64,000 nucleotides of DNA from positions 1 to 64,000 of the forward strand of contig NZ_JAGGKH010000002.1 of NCBI RefSeq assembly GCF_017873565.1. The letters run 5' to 3'. Shown piece after piece: positions 56,917-64,000 of the stretch (within the stretch, counting starts at the first letter, position 1; every line of letters begins with the position of its first letter). The notes beneath the pieces were generated by a model. That model had not been told where the DNA came from, searched no databases, and was given only the letters and a program-made list of their open reading frames with translations. The position numbers were made by a program, and so were the translations under genes. Source of the stretch: Lederbergia galactosidilytica (GTDB lineage: Bacteria > Bacillota > Bacilli > Bacillales > Bacillaceae_C).

Positions 56917-57303
56917 ATGAGAGCTGAAGTAAATCTGATAACTATAGTAACGGATGACATAGTAGTAATGACTAATTTTTACCGAGATGTCTTAGGATTT
57001 ACAATTCAAAGCGAATCTCCAAGTAATGTTGAGTTCAATAATGAGGGAGTAAGGTTTTCAATATGTTCGAGACAAATTATGTCAGATATTACTGATGGCC
57101 ATAGTTCTTTTAAAGAGGCAAAGAAAGGACAATCGTTTGAATTGGCTTTTCCTTGTGAAACACCAAAAGAAGTTGAGAATTCCTATAAAGATATAATTAA
57201 AAAGGGCGCAACCCCGATAAAAGAACCTTCGGAAATGCCATGGGGTCAGACAACCGCCTTTTTTGCAGATCCTGATGGAAATATTCATGAGATATTTTGT
57301 TAA
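56917..57303 (+). CDS. VOC-family (glyoxalase/bleomycin-resistance fold) protein
   Basis: A 128-residue protein with paired beta-alpha-beta-beta-beta modules: INLITIVTDDIVVMTNFYRDVLGF-type start (ours begins MRAEVNLITIV) and a C-terminal AFFADPDGNIHEIF with the metal-ligand Glu. A second-half His equivalent is not obvious. Substrate unknown; relatives include dioxygenases and resistance proteins. ATG at 56917 is well spaced from GAGGAGAA; a GTG 18 bases earlier coincides with that site. It stands alone. Confidence 0.82.
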   Translation: MRAEVNLITIVTDDIVVMTNFYRDVLGFTIQSESPSNVEFNNEGVRFSICSRQIMSDITDGHSSFKEAKKGQSFELAFPCETPKEVENSYKDIIKKGATPIKEPSEMPWGQTTAFFADPDGNIHEIFC

Positions 57304-57440
57304 TATAAGGATATTTAGTCAGGAATTGATTGGTAAATAGATGCTAAATTATTGATTAAATATCAAGACCATTCTGAATTTTCAATCTACTAAGGAACCA
57401 AACTTTTTCATTAAATAATAACAAAGGGAGGTGAAATAAG

Positions 57441-57917
57441 ATGATTATCACGAAAATTGATGGCCATGCAGAACAGGTTAGCTACTTAATCTGCATGATG
57501 AATTATACTAGAAATGTTACCCTTAGCAGTGTCCAGGGATTAACCCAAACACAGCTAGATTCATTGTTAGATGTAAATAGCAATTCGATCGGAGCCCTTT
57601 TATTACATATTGCTGCTATTGAATATGCCTACTTCATTAATACATTTGAGGAAAGAGAACTAAACAAAGATGAACAAATTCAATGGGGAGCAGCTATCCG
57701 ATTAGGCGATGAAGGAAGAGAAAAGATACGTGGTAATGATTTATGTTATTATATTCAGAACTTAAATGATGTTAGAAGTAATACTTTAAAAAGGTTTAAA
57801 GATGTAGATAATGAGTGGCTCCACATGATCGATGAGCACTATAATGGAATTCCAATCAATCGTTTTTTTAAATGGTTTCATAGAGGACAAATAAATCTCA
57901 TTAGGAGAATGATTTAG
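57441..57917 (+). CDS. DinB/DUF664-family protein
   Basis: A 158-residue four-helix-bundle protein of the DinB/YfiT type. The metal-site histidines appear as LLLHIAAIEYAYF (His near 56) and the C-terminal HRGQINLIRRM, typical of DUF664. This family includes thiol transferases and stress-induced proteins; no substrate can be named. ATG behind AAAGGGAGGTG, an excellent site. The HRGQ segment is close to the C-terminus, as in the short members, so it does not look truncated. Confidence 0.78.
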   Translation: MIITKIDGHAEQVSYLICMMNYTRNVTLSSVQGLTQTQLDSLLDVNSNSIGALLLHIAAIEYAYFINTFEERELNKDEQIQWGAAIRLGDEGREKIRGNDLCYYIQNLNDVRSNTLKRFKDVDNEWLHMIDEHYNGIPINRFFKWFHRGQINLIRRMI

Positions 57918-58212
57918 TGTAAAAAAGAAGAAACCGACTATAAAGGCTAATGTAAGTTGCTTGGTTAATTTCTGGAAATTCATCTGTAAAAGTATAACTA
58001 TAACAAACGCGTCTAGAAATTTCTTATTGTATGAACAACCTAGAGAAGAATGGTGGTAGTTATTATATTATGTTTTATTTTTCTAGTTTACATAATATAT
58101 ATTATCGGAAGTTGTACCTGTACTAAATTAATAGGTCTCATAGCTCAAGTATACTATTATTAATGAGACAAAATTATTTTTTTGGAATTTTAAACTATTT
58201 TCAGTTTTACTC
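57918..58212. other. AT-rich gap, no gene seen
   Basis: Very AT-rich sequence between convergent genes. A minus-strand frame of 65 codons (57786-57983) runs into the DinB-like gene, has no ribosome site and is rejected. A GTGGTAGTTATTATATTATG stretch near 58050 has no associated ORF. Confidence 0.35.
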
Positions 58213-58241
58213 GAAAATAAAACCGGAATATTAATATCCGG
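58213..58241 (-). terminator. Terminator of the stay-green homologue
   Basis: On the minus strand CCGGATAT pairs with ATTCCGG (CCGGA/TCCGG core) and TTTTATTTT follows. Confidence 0.75.
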
Positions 58242-58255
58242 TCAACTTAAAATTA

Positions 58256-58717
58256 TTATTCAGCTTTTTCTTCTAACATATATTTTCGTGGTGTGCCGAA
58301 ATTTTCTATTTTTATCAATTGAGATTGTCGATTATACAGTTCAAGCAAAATTGGTGCATCCAATAACCATGGCACATGTTGAAATAAATAATAGTCCGAC
58401 TTTATTATTAGTGCTAATACTTGCGTGATTTTATTTCTCCATTGCTGAACTGGCTTGCTATTTTTCTCTCGTAAAGTTGTTTCGAAATAATTAAGTTTTC
58501 CTGTAAGGACATATTCCCCTAGTTTTGGCATCCATTCTAGTATGAATGGCTTTTCGATTTTATCTTCACAACAACGATTAGATGACAAACCTATTGTTAA
58601 AACGCGATTTGTACCAAACAGCGGATCAATTATATATTGTCGTCCATCCACCGGAGCGAAATTTGTTGCTGGAGGAACGATGATCACAGTAAGCTGGTTT
58701 ACCTGTAGCTTTTCCAT
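58256..58717 (-). CDS. Stay-green (SGR) family protein, Mg-dechelatase homologue
   Basis: A 153-residue protein with the stay-green domain layout: VPPATNFAPVDGRQYIIDP, then LTIGLSSNRC, ILEWMPKLGEYVLTGKL, the RNKITQVLALIIKSDYYLFQ segment and LLDAPILLELYN. In plants SGR removes Mg from chlorophyll a; some bacterial homologues do so in vitro, with unknown native substrate. This organism has no photosynthesis gene in view. No signal peptide. ATG behind AAGGAGGAG. Monocistronic, on the same strand as the arginine genes but separated from them by the argF terminator. Confidence 0.8.
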   Translation of the reverse strand: MEKLQVNQLTVIIVPPATNFAPVDGRQYIIDPLFGTNRVLTIGLSSNRCCEDKIEKPFILEWMPKLGEYVLTGKLNYFETTLREKNSKPVQQWRNKITQVLALIIKSDYYLFQHVPWLLDAPILLELYNRQSQLIKIENFGTPRKYMLEEKAE

Positions 58718-58841
58718 TTTCCAACTCCTCCTTAATAATTGTTATTACTTCATTATATGGAAAAGGCCTATATGGGTGAATGTTTAGAATTAATCCTTAA
58801 GTTCTAGGCGACTGCTATAATTCCCTATTTCCTCCTTCCAT

Positions 58842-58877
58842 ATAAAAAAGATGAAATCTAAGAATGATTTCATCTTG
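58842..58877 (-). terminator. Terminator of the arginine operon
   Basis: On the minus strand AAGATGAAATC pairs with GATTTCATCTT around a seven-base loop, and TTTTTATATGG follows, directly after argF. Confidence 0.9.
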
Positions 58878-58896
58878 AAAAATTAGTTTAAAGACT

Positions 58897-59844
58897 TTAT
58901 TCGCTCATTAAAGCAACCATAAGAGCCTTTTGAGCGTGCAAACGATTCTCCGCTTCATCAAAGACGTAAGACTGTTGACCATCAATCACTTCGGCAGTTA
59001 CCTCTTGCCCTCTTTTGGCAGGTAAACAATGAAGGAAGATCGCTTCTTGGTCTGCATATGACATTAGCTCACTATTTACTTGATATGATTGGAAAGTCTC
59101 TAAACGAACTGTCTCTTCCTCTTCCCATCCCATGCTCGTCCAAACATCTGTATATACGGCATCAGCGTTTTGAACAGCCTCTTTCGCGTCATTCGTGATA
59201 AGAATCTTAGCTCCCGTTTCTGTGGCAATTTTTAAAGTTAAATTAACAATCTCTTGTTTGGGCTCGTATCCTATTGGGGAGGCAATCGAGCAATCCATTC
59301 CAAGCTTTGCGCAACCAATCAGTAGTGAGTGGGCCATATTGTTGCCATCACCGATATAAGCTAGCTTTCTGCCTTTCAACTCCCCTTTTACTTCATATAA
59401 TGTCATTAAATCTGCTAAGACTTGACAAGGATGAAAATCATTTGTTAAGGCATTAATTACAGGGACATCGGCATGAGCTGCTAATTCTTCAACACCAGCA
59501 TGCTCATAAGAGCGGATCATAATGCCATCGACATAACGCGATAAGACCTTAGCTGTATCGGCGATTGTCTCTCCTCTTCCTAATTGAATGTCATTGCTGC
59601 TTAAAAATAAGGCATGGCCTCCTAGTTGATTCATTCCAACTTCAAAAGAAACGCGTGTTCTAGTAGATGATTTTTCGAAAATCATTCCTAATGTTTTTCC
59701 TTTTAAATAATGGTGAGTAATCCCTTGTTTTTGTAATTTTTTTAACTCAATCGCATTTTCTATTAATTGAATAATTTCCTCTGATGAGAAGTCTGCTAAT
59801 GTTAAAAAGTCTCTTCCTTTTAACTGATTGATTATCGTTTCCAT
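58897..59844 (-). CDS. argF: Ornithine carbamoyltransferase
   Basis: Condenses ornithine and carbamoyl phosphate to citrulline. The 315-residue protein has the carbamoyl-phosphate motif KSSTRTR (58-64), HPCQ in NDFHPCQVLADL, the ornithine-binding SMGWEEE region and Cys273 in HCLPAKRG. The start codon overlaps the carB stop (TAATG), after GAAGGTGATG, so translation is coupled. Last gene of the block, followed by a terminator. It fits the Bacillus order argCJBD-carAB-argF. Confidence 0.97.
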   Translation of the reverse strand: METIINQLKGRDFLTLADFSSEEIIQLIENAIELKKLQKQGITHHYLKGKTLGMIFEKSSTRTRVSFEVGMNQLGGHALFLSSNDIQLGRGETIADTAKVLSRYVDGIMIRSYEHAGVEELAAHADVPVINALTNDFHPCQVLADLMTLYEVKGELKGRKLAYIGDGNNMAHSLLIGCAKLGMDCSIASPIGYEPKQEIVNLTLKIATETGAKILITNDAKEAVQNADAVYTDVWTSMGWEEEETVRLETFQSYQVNSELMSYADQEAIFLHCLPAKRGQEVTAEVIDGQQSYVFDEAENRLHAQKALMVALMSE

Positions 59845-62800
59845 TACATCACCTTCTCTTTTTTCTGTTTTATCTGATGCCATTCATGTAAAGATACAGG
59901 AGGAATAATCTCTTGCTTTATTACTTTTAGAATTGCTATCAAAGTCTCCATTTCTGTGATCACTTTATGTTGGGCCGCAGATGCAGCCATTCTTTTGTCT
60001 GCAGAAACATCCGTCTCTGAGAAGCTGACAAGGATAGAACCTCTACTATTCTTTAGCCACTCGTTAAAAGGAGCATCGGTGATGGCAATACCATATTGAT
60101 TTAGAATCTCTTGGATATTAGCAAAATCCGTTTCATCAGCATCAACATAGATTGCTGAATCGGGTTGGATAGAATGACCATCCCAATTTATCGCTTTCGT
60201 TAGGGCCTCATTAAAACTATGACCAAAAGCAATCACTTCTCCTGTCGATTTCATTTCAGGTGTCAAAATAGGGTCTACTCCATCAAGTTTACCAGTAGAA
60301 AAGATTGGATTTTTAATAGCATAATAATTTTGCTTAATTGGTTTTTCCTGTATGATATCTTTTCCAATTAGGATATTAATACATTCTTCGATCAAGTTTA
60401 CCCCAGTCATCTTACTAATAATTGGTACTGTACGCGAAGCCCTAGGATTAACTTCTAAAACATACACTTCATCATTGTACACGACAAACTGTACATTAAA
60501 AATACCTTTAAAGCTGAGTTTCTTCGCAATTTGTTCAGCAAAATGATAAGCTTTTTGTTGATCTTCTTGAGAAACTGTTATCGGAGGTGTCACTGCCATA
60601 CTATCACCTGAATGGACACCTGCTTTTTCAATATGTTCAAAGAAGCCAGGAACATAAATATTATGACCATTTGAAAGAACATCTATTTCCATTTCTTTCC
60701 CTTTATAATAAGCATCCAATAATACAGGATAGGCTATTTTGTGTAGATGATTTTGCAACTGTTCTTCTCGCTCTATAATCAACATCCCTTGCCCACCAAT
60801 AACATAAGAAGGACGTAATAAAAGTGGGTATCCTACCGCTTCTATCTTAGCTAACAATTCATCTTCATTTCCCGCAGATACACCAGGTATGTGAGGTATC
60901 TGCAATTCTTGTAATAAGGTATAAAAACGATCGCGATCTTCCAAAACATCAATTTGCTCTTGAGAAATAGAAAGAAGTGGAATGCCATTTTCTTCTAGAA
61001 CTTGGGCTAAATTAATAGAAGTTTGACCTCCTAATTGAATAATCACGCCATCAGGTTGCTCGTAATCAAGTACATTTAGTACATCTTCTGCAGAAAGTGG
61101 TTCAAAGTACAAACGATCTGCTATTTGAAAATCAGTACTTACAGTCCCTGGGTTATTATTAATTAATATTGCCTCATAGCCAGCTTTTTTTAAAGCTAAA
61201 ACTCCATGTACCGTACAATAATCAAATTCAATTCCTTGCCCTATTCTAACAGGACCTGAACCGATAATAGCGATTTTAGGTTTATCCTTTTTAGTAAATG
61301 TATCCCCTTTTCCCTTCCATGTTGAGTAAAAATAAGGGGCCGCAGCTGGATATATACCTGCACAGGAATCAACCATATTATATACAGGCTGTATTCCTAA
61401 CTCTTTTTGTTTTAATCTAACCTGCTTTAAACTTGTTTGCCAAGTATCTGCTAACCAGGCATCGGAAAAACCAAGTCCTTTCACTTTCTTATAGAAATCT
61501 TTTTCGATCTCAGATAAATTGGTTTCCTTTATTTTATTCTCCATTTGGACAAGTAGTTCCAGATTTTCCAAGAAAAAAGGTTGAATTGATGTTTCGTCAT
61601 GGATCTCTTTAACTGAAATGCCACGTCTCATAAGTTCTAGAATAGAGAAAAGACGGATATCATCGGGTAATAAGACAGATTGCCACAACTTTTCAATTGG
61701 ATAGTTTGAAAGATCTTTAAATTCGAGTCCTAACGTAGGCATTTCTAATGAACGGATCGCTTTTTGAAGAGCTCCTGGTAAGTGACGATCAATGGCCATG
61801 ATTTCTCCTGTTGCTTTCATTTGGGTTCCCAATTTACGGTCAGCCTCAAGAAACTTATCAAATGGCCATCTAGGCATTTTTACCACTGTATAATCGACAA
61901 CCGGCTCCATACTAGCAAAAGTAATCCCGGTAACTGGATTAGTTAATTCATGTAATTGATAACCTAGAGATAGCTTTGCTGCCATTTTCGCAATCGGATA
62001 ACCAGTAGCTTTGGAGGCCAACGCTGATGAACGACTTAATCTAGGGTTAACCTCAATTAAGTAGTATTGGCTAGAATGTGGATCTTGTGCAAACTGAATA
62101 TTGCATCCGCCGATAATTTTTAAAGCGCGAATAATCTTAACAGCTGATCCATATAAGGTCGCATATTCATCGCTACTTAATGTTTGCTGCGGAGCAATGA
62201 CAATGGAATCGCCTGTGTGTACACCAACGGGGTCAAAGTTTTCCATACTACAAATAGCAATACAAGTATCATTGTTATCACGGATCATTTCAAATTCTAA
62301 TTCTTTAAATCCGGCAATACTCTTTTCTATTAAACATTGTGTAATTGGACTTGCTTCTAAGCCTTTTTTAACAACGGAGATTAGCTCTTTCTCGGTGGAA
62401 ACAATTCCACCGCCCCCACCTCCAAGTGTGTAGGCTGGTCGAATAATAACAGGATAGCCGATCTTAGTGGCGAAATTCACCGCTTCTTCAACTGTATGGA
62501 TAATTTCACTCTCCGGAACTGGCTCCCCTAATTTATGCATCAAACTACGAAATGCCTCTCGATCTTCTCCCTCACGAATTGATTCTGGCGATGTTCCTAA
62601 TACTTCGACATTGTTTTGTTGAAGAATACCTTCTTCATATAATTTAACCGTTAAGTTCAGTCCTGTCTGTCCGCCTAAGGTTCCTAGAATCGCATCTGGC
62701 TTTTCCTTTTTAATAACTTTTTCAATACTGTCCACTGTCATTGGTTCAAAATAAACGATATCAGCAATTTGCTCATCAGTCATAATGGTAGCTGGATTAT

Positions 62801-62945
62801 TATTGACCAACACAACTTTGATTCCTTCCTCTTTCAAAGCTAGGCAAGCCTGGGTACCAGCGTAATCAAATTCCGCTGCTTGCCCTATCATAATGGGCCC
62901 TGAACCAATAACGAGTACTTTCTTGATGTCATTTCGCTTCGGCAT
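59844..62945 (-). CDS. carB: Carbamoyl-phosphate synthase, arginine-specific, large subunit
   Basis: Makes carbamoyl phosphate from bicarbonate, ammonia and two ATP. The 1033 residues match the shorter arginine-specific CarB of bacilli (about 1030) rather than PyrAB (about 1070). Two homologous ATP-grasp halves are visible: the GSGPIMIGQAAEFDYAGTQA start and, from about 560, GSGPVRIGQGIEFDYC. The glycine-rich TLGGGGGG-type loop (YTLGGGGGGIV) and its second-half counterpart YVIGGQGM follow. The C-terminal allosteric MGS-like domain is short. The first ATG overlaps the carA end by 17 bases. Confidence 0.95.
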   Translation of the reverse strand: MPKRNDIKKVLVIGSGPIMIGQAAEFDYAGTQACLALKEEGIKVVLVNNNPATIMTDEQIADIVYFEPMTVDSIEKVIKKEKPDAILGTLGGQTGLNLTVKLYEEGILQQNNVEVLGTSPESIREGEDREAFRSLMHKLGEPVPESEIIHTVEEAVNFATKIGYPVIIRPAYTLGGGGGGIVSTEKELISVVKKGLEASPITQCLIEKSIAGFKELEFEMIRDNNDTCIAICSMENFDPVGVHTGDSIVIAPQQTLSSDEYATLYGSAVKIIRALKIIGGCNIQFAQDPHSSQYYLIEVNPRLSRSSALASKATGYPIAKMAAKLSLGYQLHELTNPVTGITFASMEPVVDYTVVKMPRWPFDKFLEADRKLGTQMKATGEIMAIDRHLPGALQKAIRSLEMPTLGLEFKDLSNYPIEKLWQSVLLPDDIRLFSILELMRRGISVKEIHDETSIQPFFLENLELLVQMENKIKETNLSEIEKDFYKKVKGLGFSDAWLADTWQTSLKQVRLKQKELGIQPVYNMVDSCAGIYPAAAPYFYSTWKGKGDTFTKKDKPKIAIIGSGPVRIGQGIEFDYCTVHGVLALKKAGYEAILINNNPGTVSTDFQIADRLYFEPLSAEDVLNVLDYEQPDGVIIQLGGQTSINLAQVLEENGIPLLSISQEQIDVLEDRDRFYTLLQELQIPHIPGVSAGNEDELLAKIEAVGYPLLLRPSYVIGGQGMLIIEREEQLQNHLHKIAYPVLLDAYYKGKEMEIDVLSNGHNIYVPGFFEHIEKAGVHSGDSMAVTPPITVSQEDQQKAYHFAEQIAKKLSFKGIFNVQFVVYNDEVYVLEVNPRASRTVPIISKMTGVNLIEECINILIGKDIIQEKPIKQNYYAIKNPIFSTGKLDGVDPILTPEMKSTGEVIAFGHSFNEALTKAINWDGHSIQPDSAIYVDADETDFANIQEILNQYGIAITDAPFNEWLKNSRGSILVSFSETDVSADKRMAASAAQHKVITEMETLIAILKVIKQEIIPPVSLHEWHQIKQKKEKVM

Positions 62946-63990
62946 ACAACTTTTCCCCTTTACTTTGTTCCAATTGTTTAAAATAAGCAGTTTTTATAAA
63001 TGACTCTAACTTATAATTAGTTCCATCTGGATGAAATTGGTAAGTAGTAATAGGGAAATCCTGATGAATTAACCCTTCAACATCACCATCCTGCACGGAA
63101 AGAAACGATGGCTTAAAACCAGTCTCTTCAAGGTCTTGTAAAGAAATATGATACCCATGATTCTGATTCGTTAAATATACCTGCTTAGAGGAAGTGTGAT
63201 AGATTGCATGTTTACAACCCCTGTGTCCCCATTTCATTTTTTCAATATTTCCTCCAAAAGCAAGAGCGAGAATTTGATGTCCCAAACCAAACGCCATTGT
63301 GGGATATGACTTTGCTACCTTAGCATAGTCTTCAAAATACTGTTGATATTCACCTGGATGGCCGCTTCCTCCAGAAAAGATCACTCCATCAGGTGCAATT
63401 TCAGTAATGGCAGAAGCCGTTGTCCCAGCAGGAAGAATCGTCAGTTTACAATGGAAACTTTTTAACCAATTAAGTAATGACTTTTTAATGCCAAAATTAA
63501 GTACAACTAGATTATTTTTCTCATTCGCATTCAACACTATAGGTTTTTCTTCACTTTTTGTCTTTTGACAGTCGGCTTGGGAATCTAATTTATGATCTTC
63601 AGCAGTCAGCTCTGCAGACATTTCTCCATCTTTTAATAACTCCTTAATGATAGTCCGGGTATCCATACTACTCATAATCGGAATTCCTCTTTCATTAAAG
63701 AAGGATAGCCAGCTTTCTTCAACATCAGAATGAACTAATATTTCTTGTTGAGTGATTAAAGCGCTCAACTGCAAATCTTCACTTTCAAACTTGGCAGGAT
63801 CAAAGTGGGAATGAAGGACTCCTGGATAAGTGGCCACTACAATTTTCCCTTTTGTTTCAGGATCTGTCATAAATTCTAAAAAGTTTCCCATCCCTGTATA
63901 AAAAATAATTTCTCCTTTGCAATGGGTCACATCCCCGTGCCATAGGCCGGTATATTGTTTTTTATTTGCTAATTGGATTATACCTTTCAT
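62929..63990 (-). CDS. carA: Carbamoyl-phosphate synthase small subunit, glutaminase site altered
   Basis: A 353-residue protein, the length of Bacillus arginine-specific CarA. The N-terminal CPSase domain and a class I amidotransferase fold are recognisable (SGGSGHPGEY, AFGLGHQILALAFGG, QNHGYHI, YQFHPDG). However, the nucleophile position of GICLGHQ is Gly235 (GGT codon at 63288-63286), the triad Glu after HP is Asp322, and the oxyanion loop GPGDP reads GSGHP. I infer that glutamine hydrolysis is lost. The ORF is otherwise intact, and the ATG start has only ten upstream bases in the window. argD presumably lies upstream. Confidence 0.9.
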   Translation of the reverse strand: MKGIIQLANKKQYTGLWHGDVTHCKGEIIFYTGMGNFLEFMTDPETKGKIVVATYPGVLHSHFDPAKFESEDLQLSALITQQEILVHSDVEESWLSFFNERGIPIMSSMDTRTIIKELLKDGEMSAELTAEDHKLDSQADCQKTKSEEKPIVLNANEKNNLVVLNFGIKKSLLNWLKSFHCKLTILPAGTTASAITEIAPDGVIFSGGSGHPGEYQQYFEDYAKVAKSYPTMAFGLGHQILALAFGGNIEKMKWGHRGCKHAIYHTSSKQVYLTNQNHGYHISLQDLEETGFKPSFLSVQDGDVEGLIHQDFPITTYQFHPDGTNYKLESFIKTAYFKQLEQSKGEKLYAEAK

Positions 63991-64000
63991 TCATACCGAC

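Noticed and set aside
62101-62433. Plus-strand 110-codon ORF inside carB
   Set aside because: Antisense shadow of a strongly conserved gene; proline run arises from the glycine-rich loop of CarB.
1-64000. CRISPR arrays, prophage, tRNA or rRNA genes
   Set aside because: No regular direct repeats, phage structural genes, tRNA cloverleaf or rRNA sequence was found.

Overview
The window is chromosomal DNA from a low-GC, endospore-forming member of the Bacillaceae. The base composition is AT-rich, GGAGG-type ribosome binding sites are strong, TTG starts are frequent, and there is a CwlJ spore cortex hydrolase, T-box and S-box leaders, a YdjG/H/I-type envelope-stress operon and an arginine-type carAB-argF block like that of Bacillus. 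I see no prophage, CRISPR array, complete insertion sequence, rRNA or tRNA gene.

Layout. 0.1-2.5 kb: metA (homoserine O-acetyltransferase type) and an RlmN-family radical SAM methyltransferase. 3.0-11.8 kb: one sulfate-assimilation operon, cysC-cysH-sat-sumT-sirB-sirC-DUF2292-cysJ-cysI, with a consensus sigma-A promoter. It takes sulfate to sulfide and makes the siroheme that CysI needs. 11.8-16.3 kb: an S-box (SAM-I) riboswitch followed by yitJ and metE, the methyl-transfer steps of methionine synthesis. 16.5-22.3 kb: housekeeping genes (YdjM-like membrane protein, exoA, SDR, GalT/HIT-like protein, cwlJ, DedA) and a candidate small RNA. 22.9-26.7 kb: a T-box-controlled proB-proA-branched-chain aminotransferase operon. 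26.8-32.4 kb: a DDAH-like amidinohydrolase, Mug glycosylase, T-box-controlled argS, murB, and a small HTH regulator overlapping peptide deformylase.

32.7-40.2 kb: a membrane/MoxR cluster (membrane protein, DUF4129, DUF4350, MoxR ATPase, DUF58, opposed SpoIIM-like protein, RDD protein). A GC-richer foreign-looking segment interrupts it. 40.5-41.7 kb: MFS transporter. 41.9-45.8 kb: pspA-ydjG-ydjH-ydjI behind a sigma-W-like promoter. 46.1-50.2 kb: TraB/PrgY-family protein, an AraC-type regulator with an unfamiliar C-terminal domain, and a two-gene ABC exporter. 50.2-58.7 kb: cation/proton antiporter, TerC-family protein, FHS-like MFS transporter, HAD phosphatase, a MurG paralogue, VOC protein, DinB-like protein and a stay-green (SGR) homologue. 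58.9-64.0 kb: minus-strand carA-carB-argF, the distal part of an arginine operon that continues past the window.

The most notable observations are: an arginine-type CarA whose glutaminase nucleophile Cys is Gly and whose triad Glu is Asp, suggesting an ammonia-dependent enzyme; a bacterial stay-green homologue; a second structured RNA segment between the argS T-box terminator and argS; a compact candidate sRNA presenting a perfect anti-16S sequence in a hairpin; and the AraC-fusion/ABC exporter module. No search could be run, so family calls rest on recognised motifs, length and gene order.
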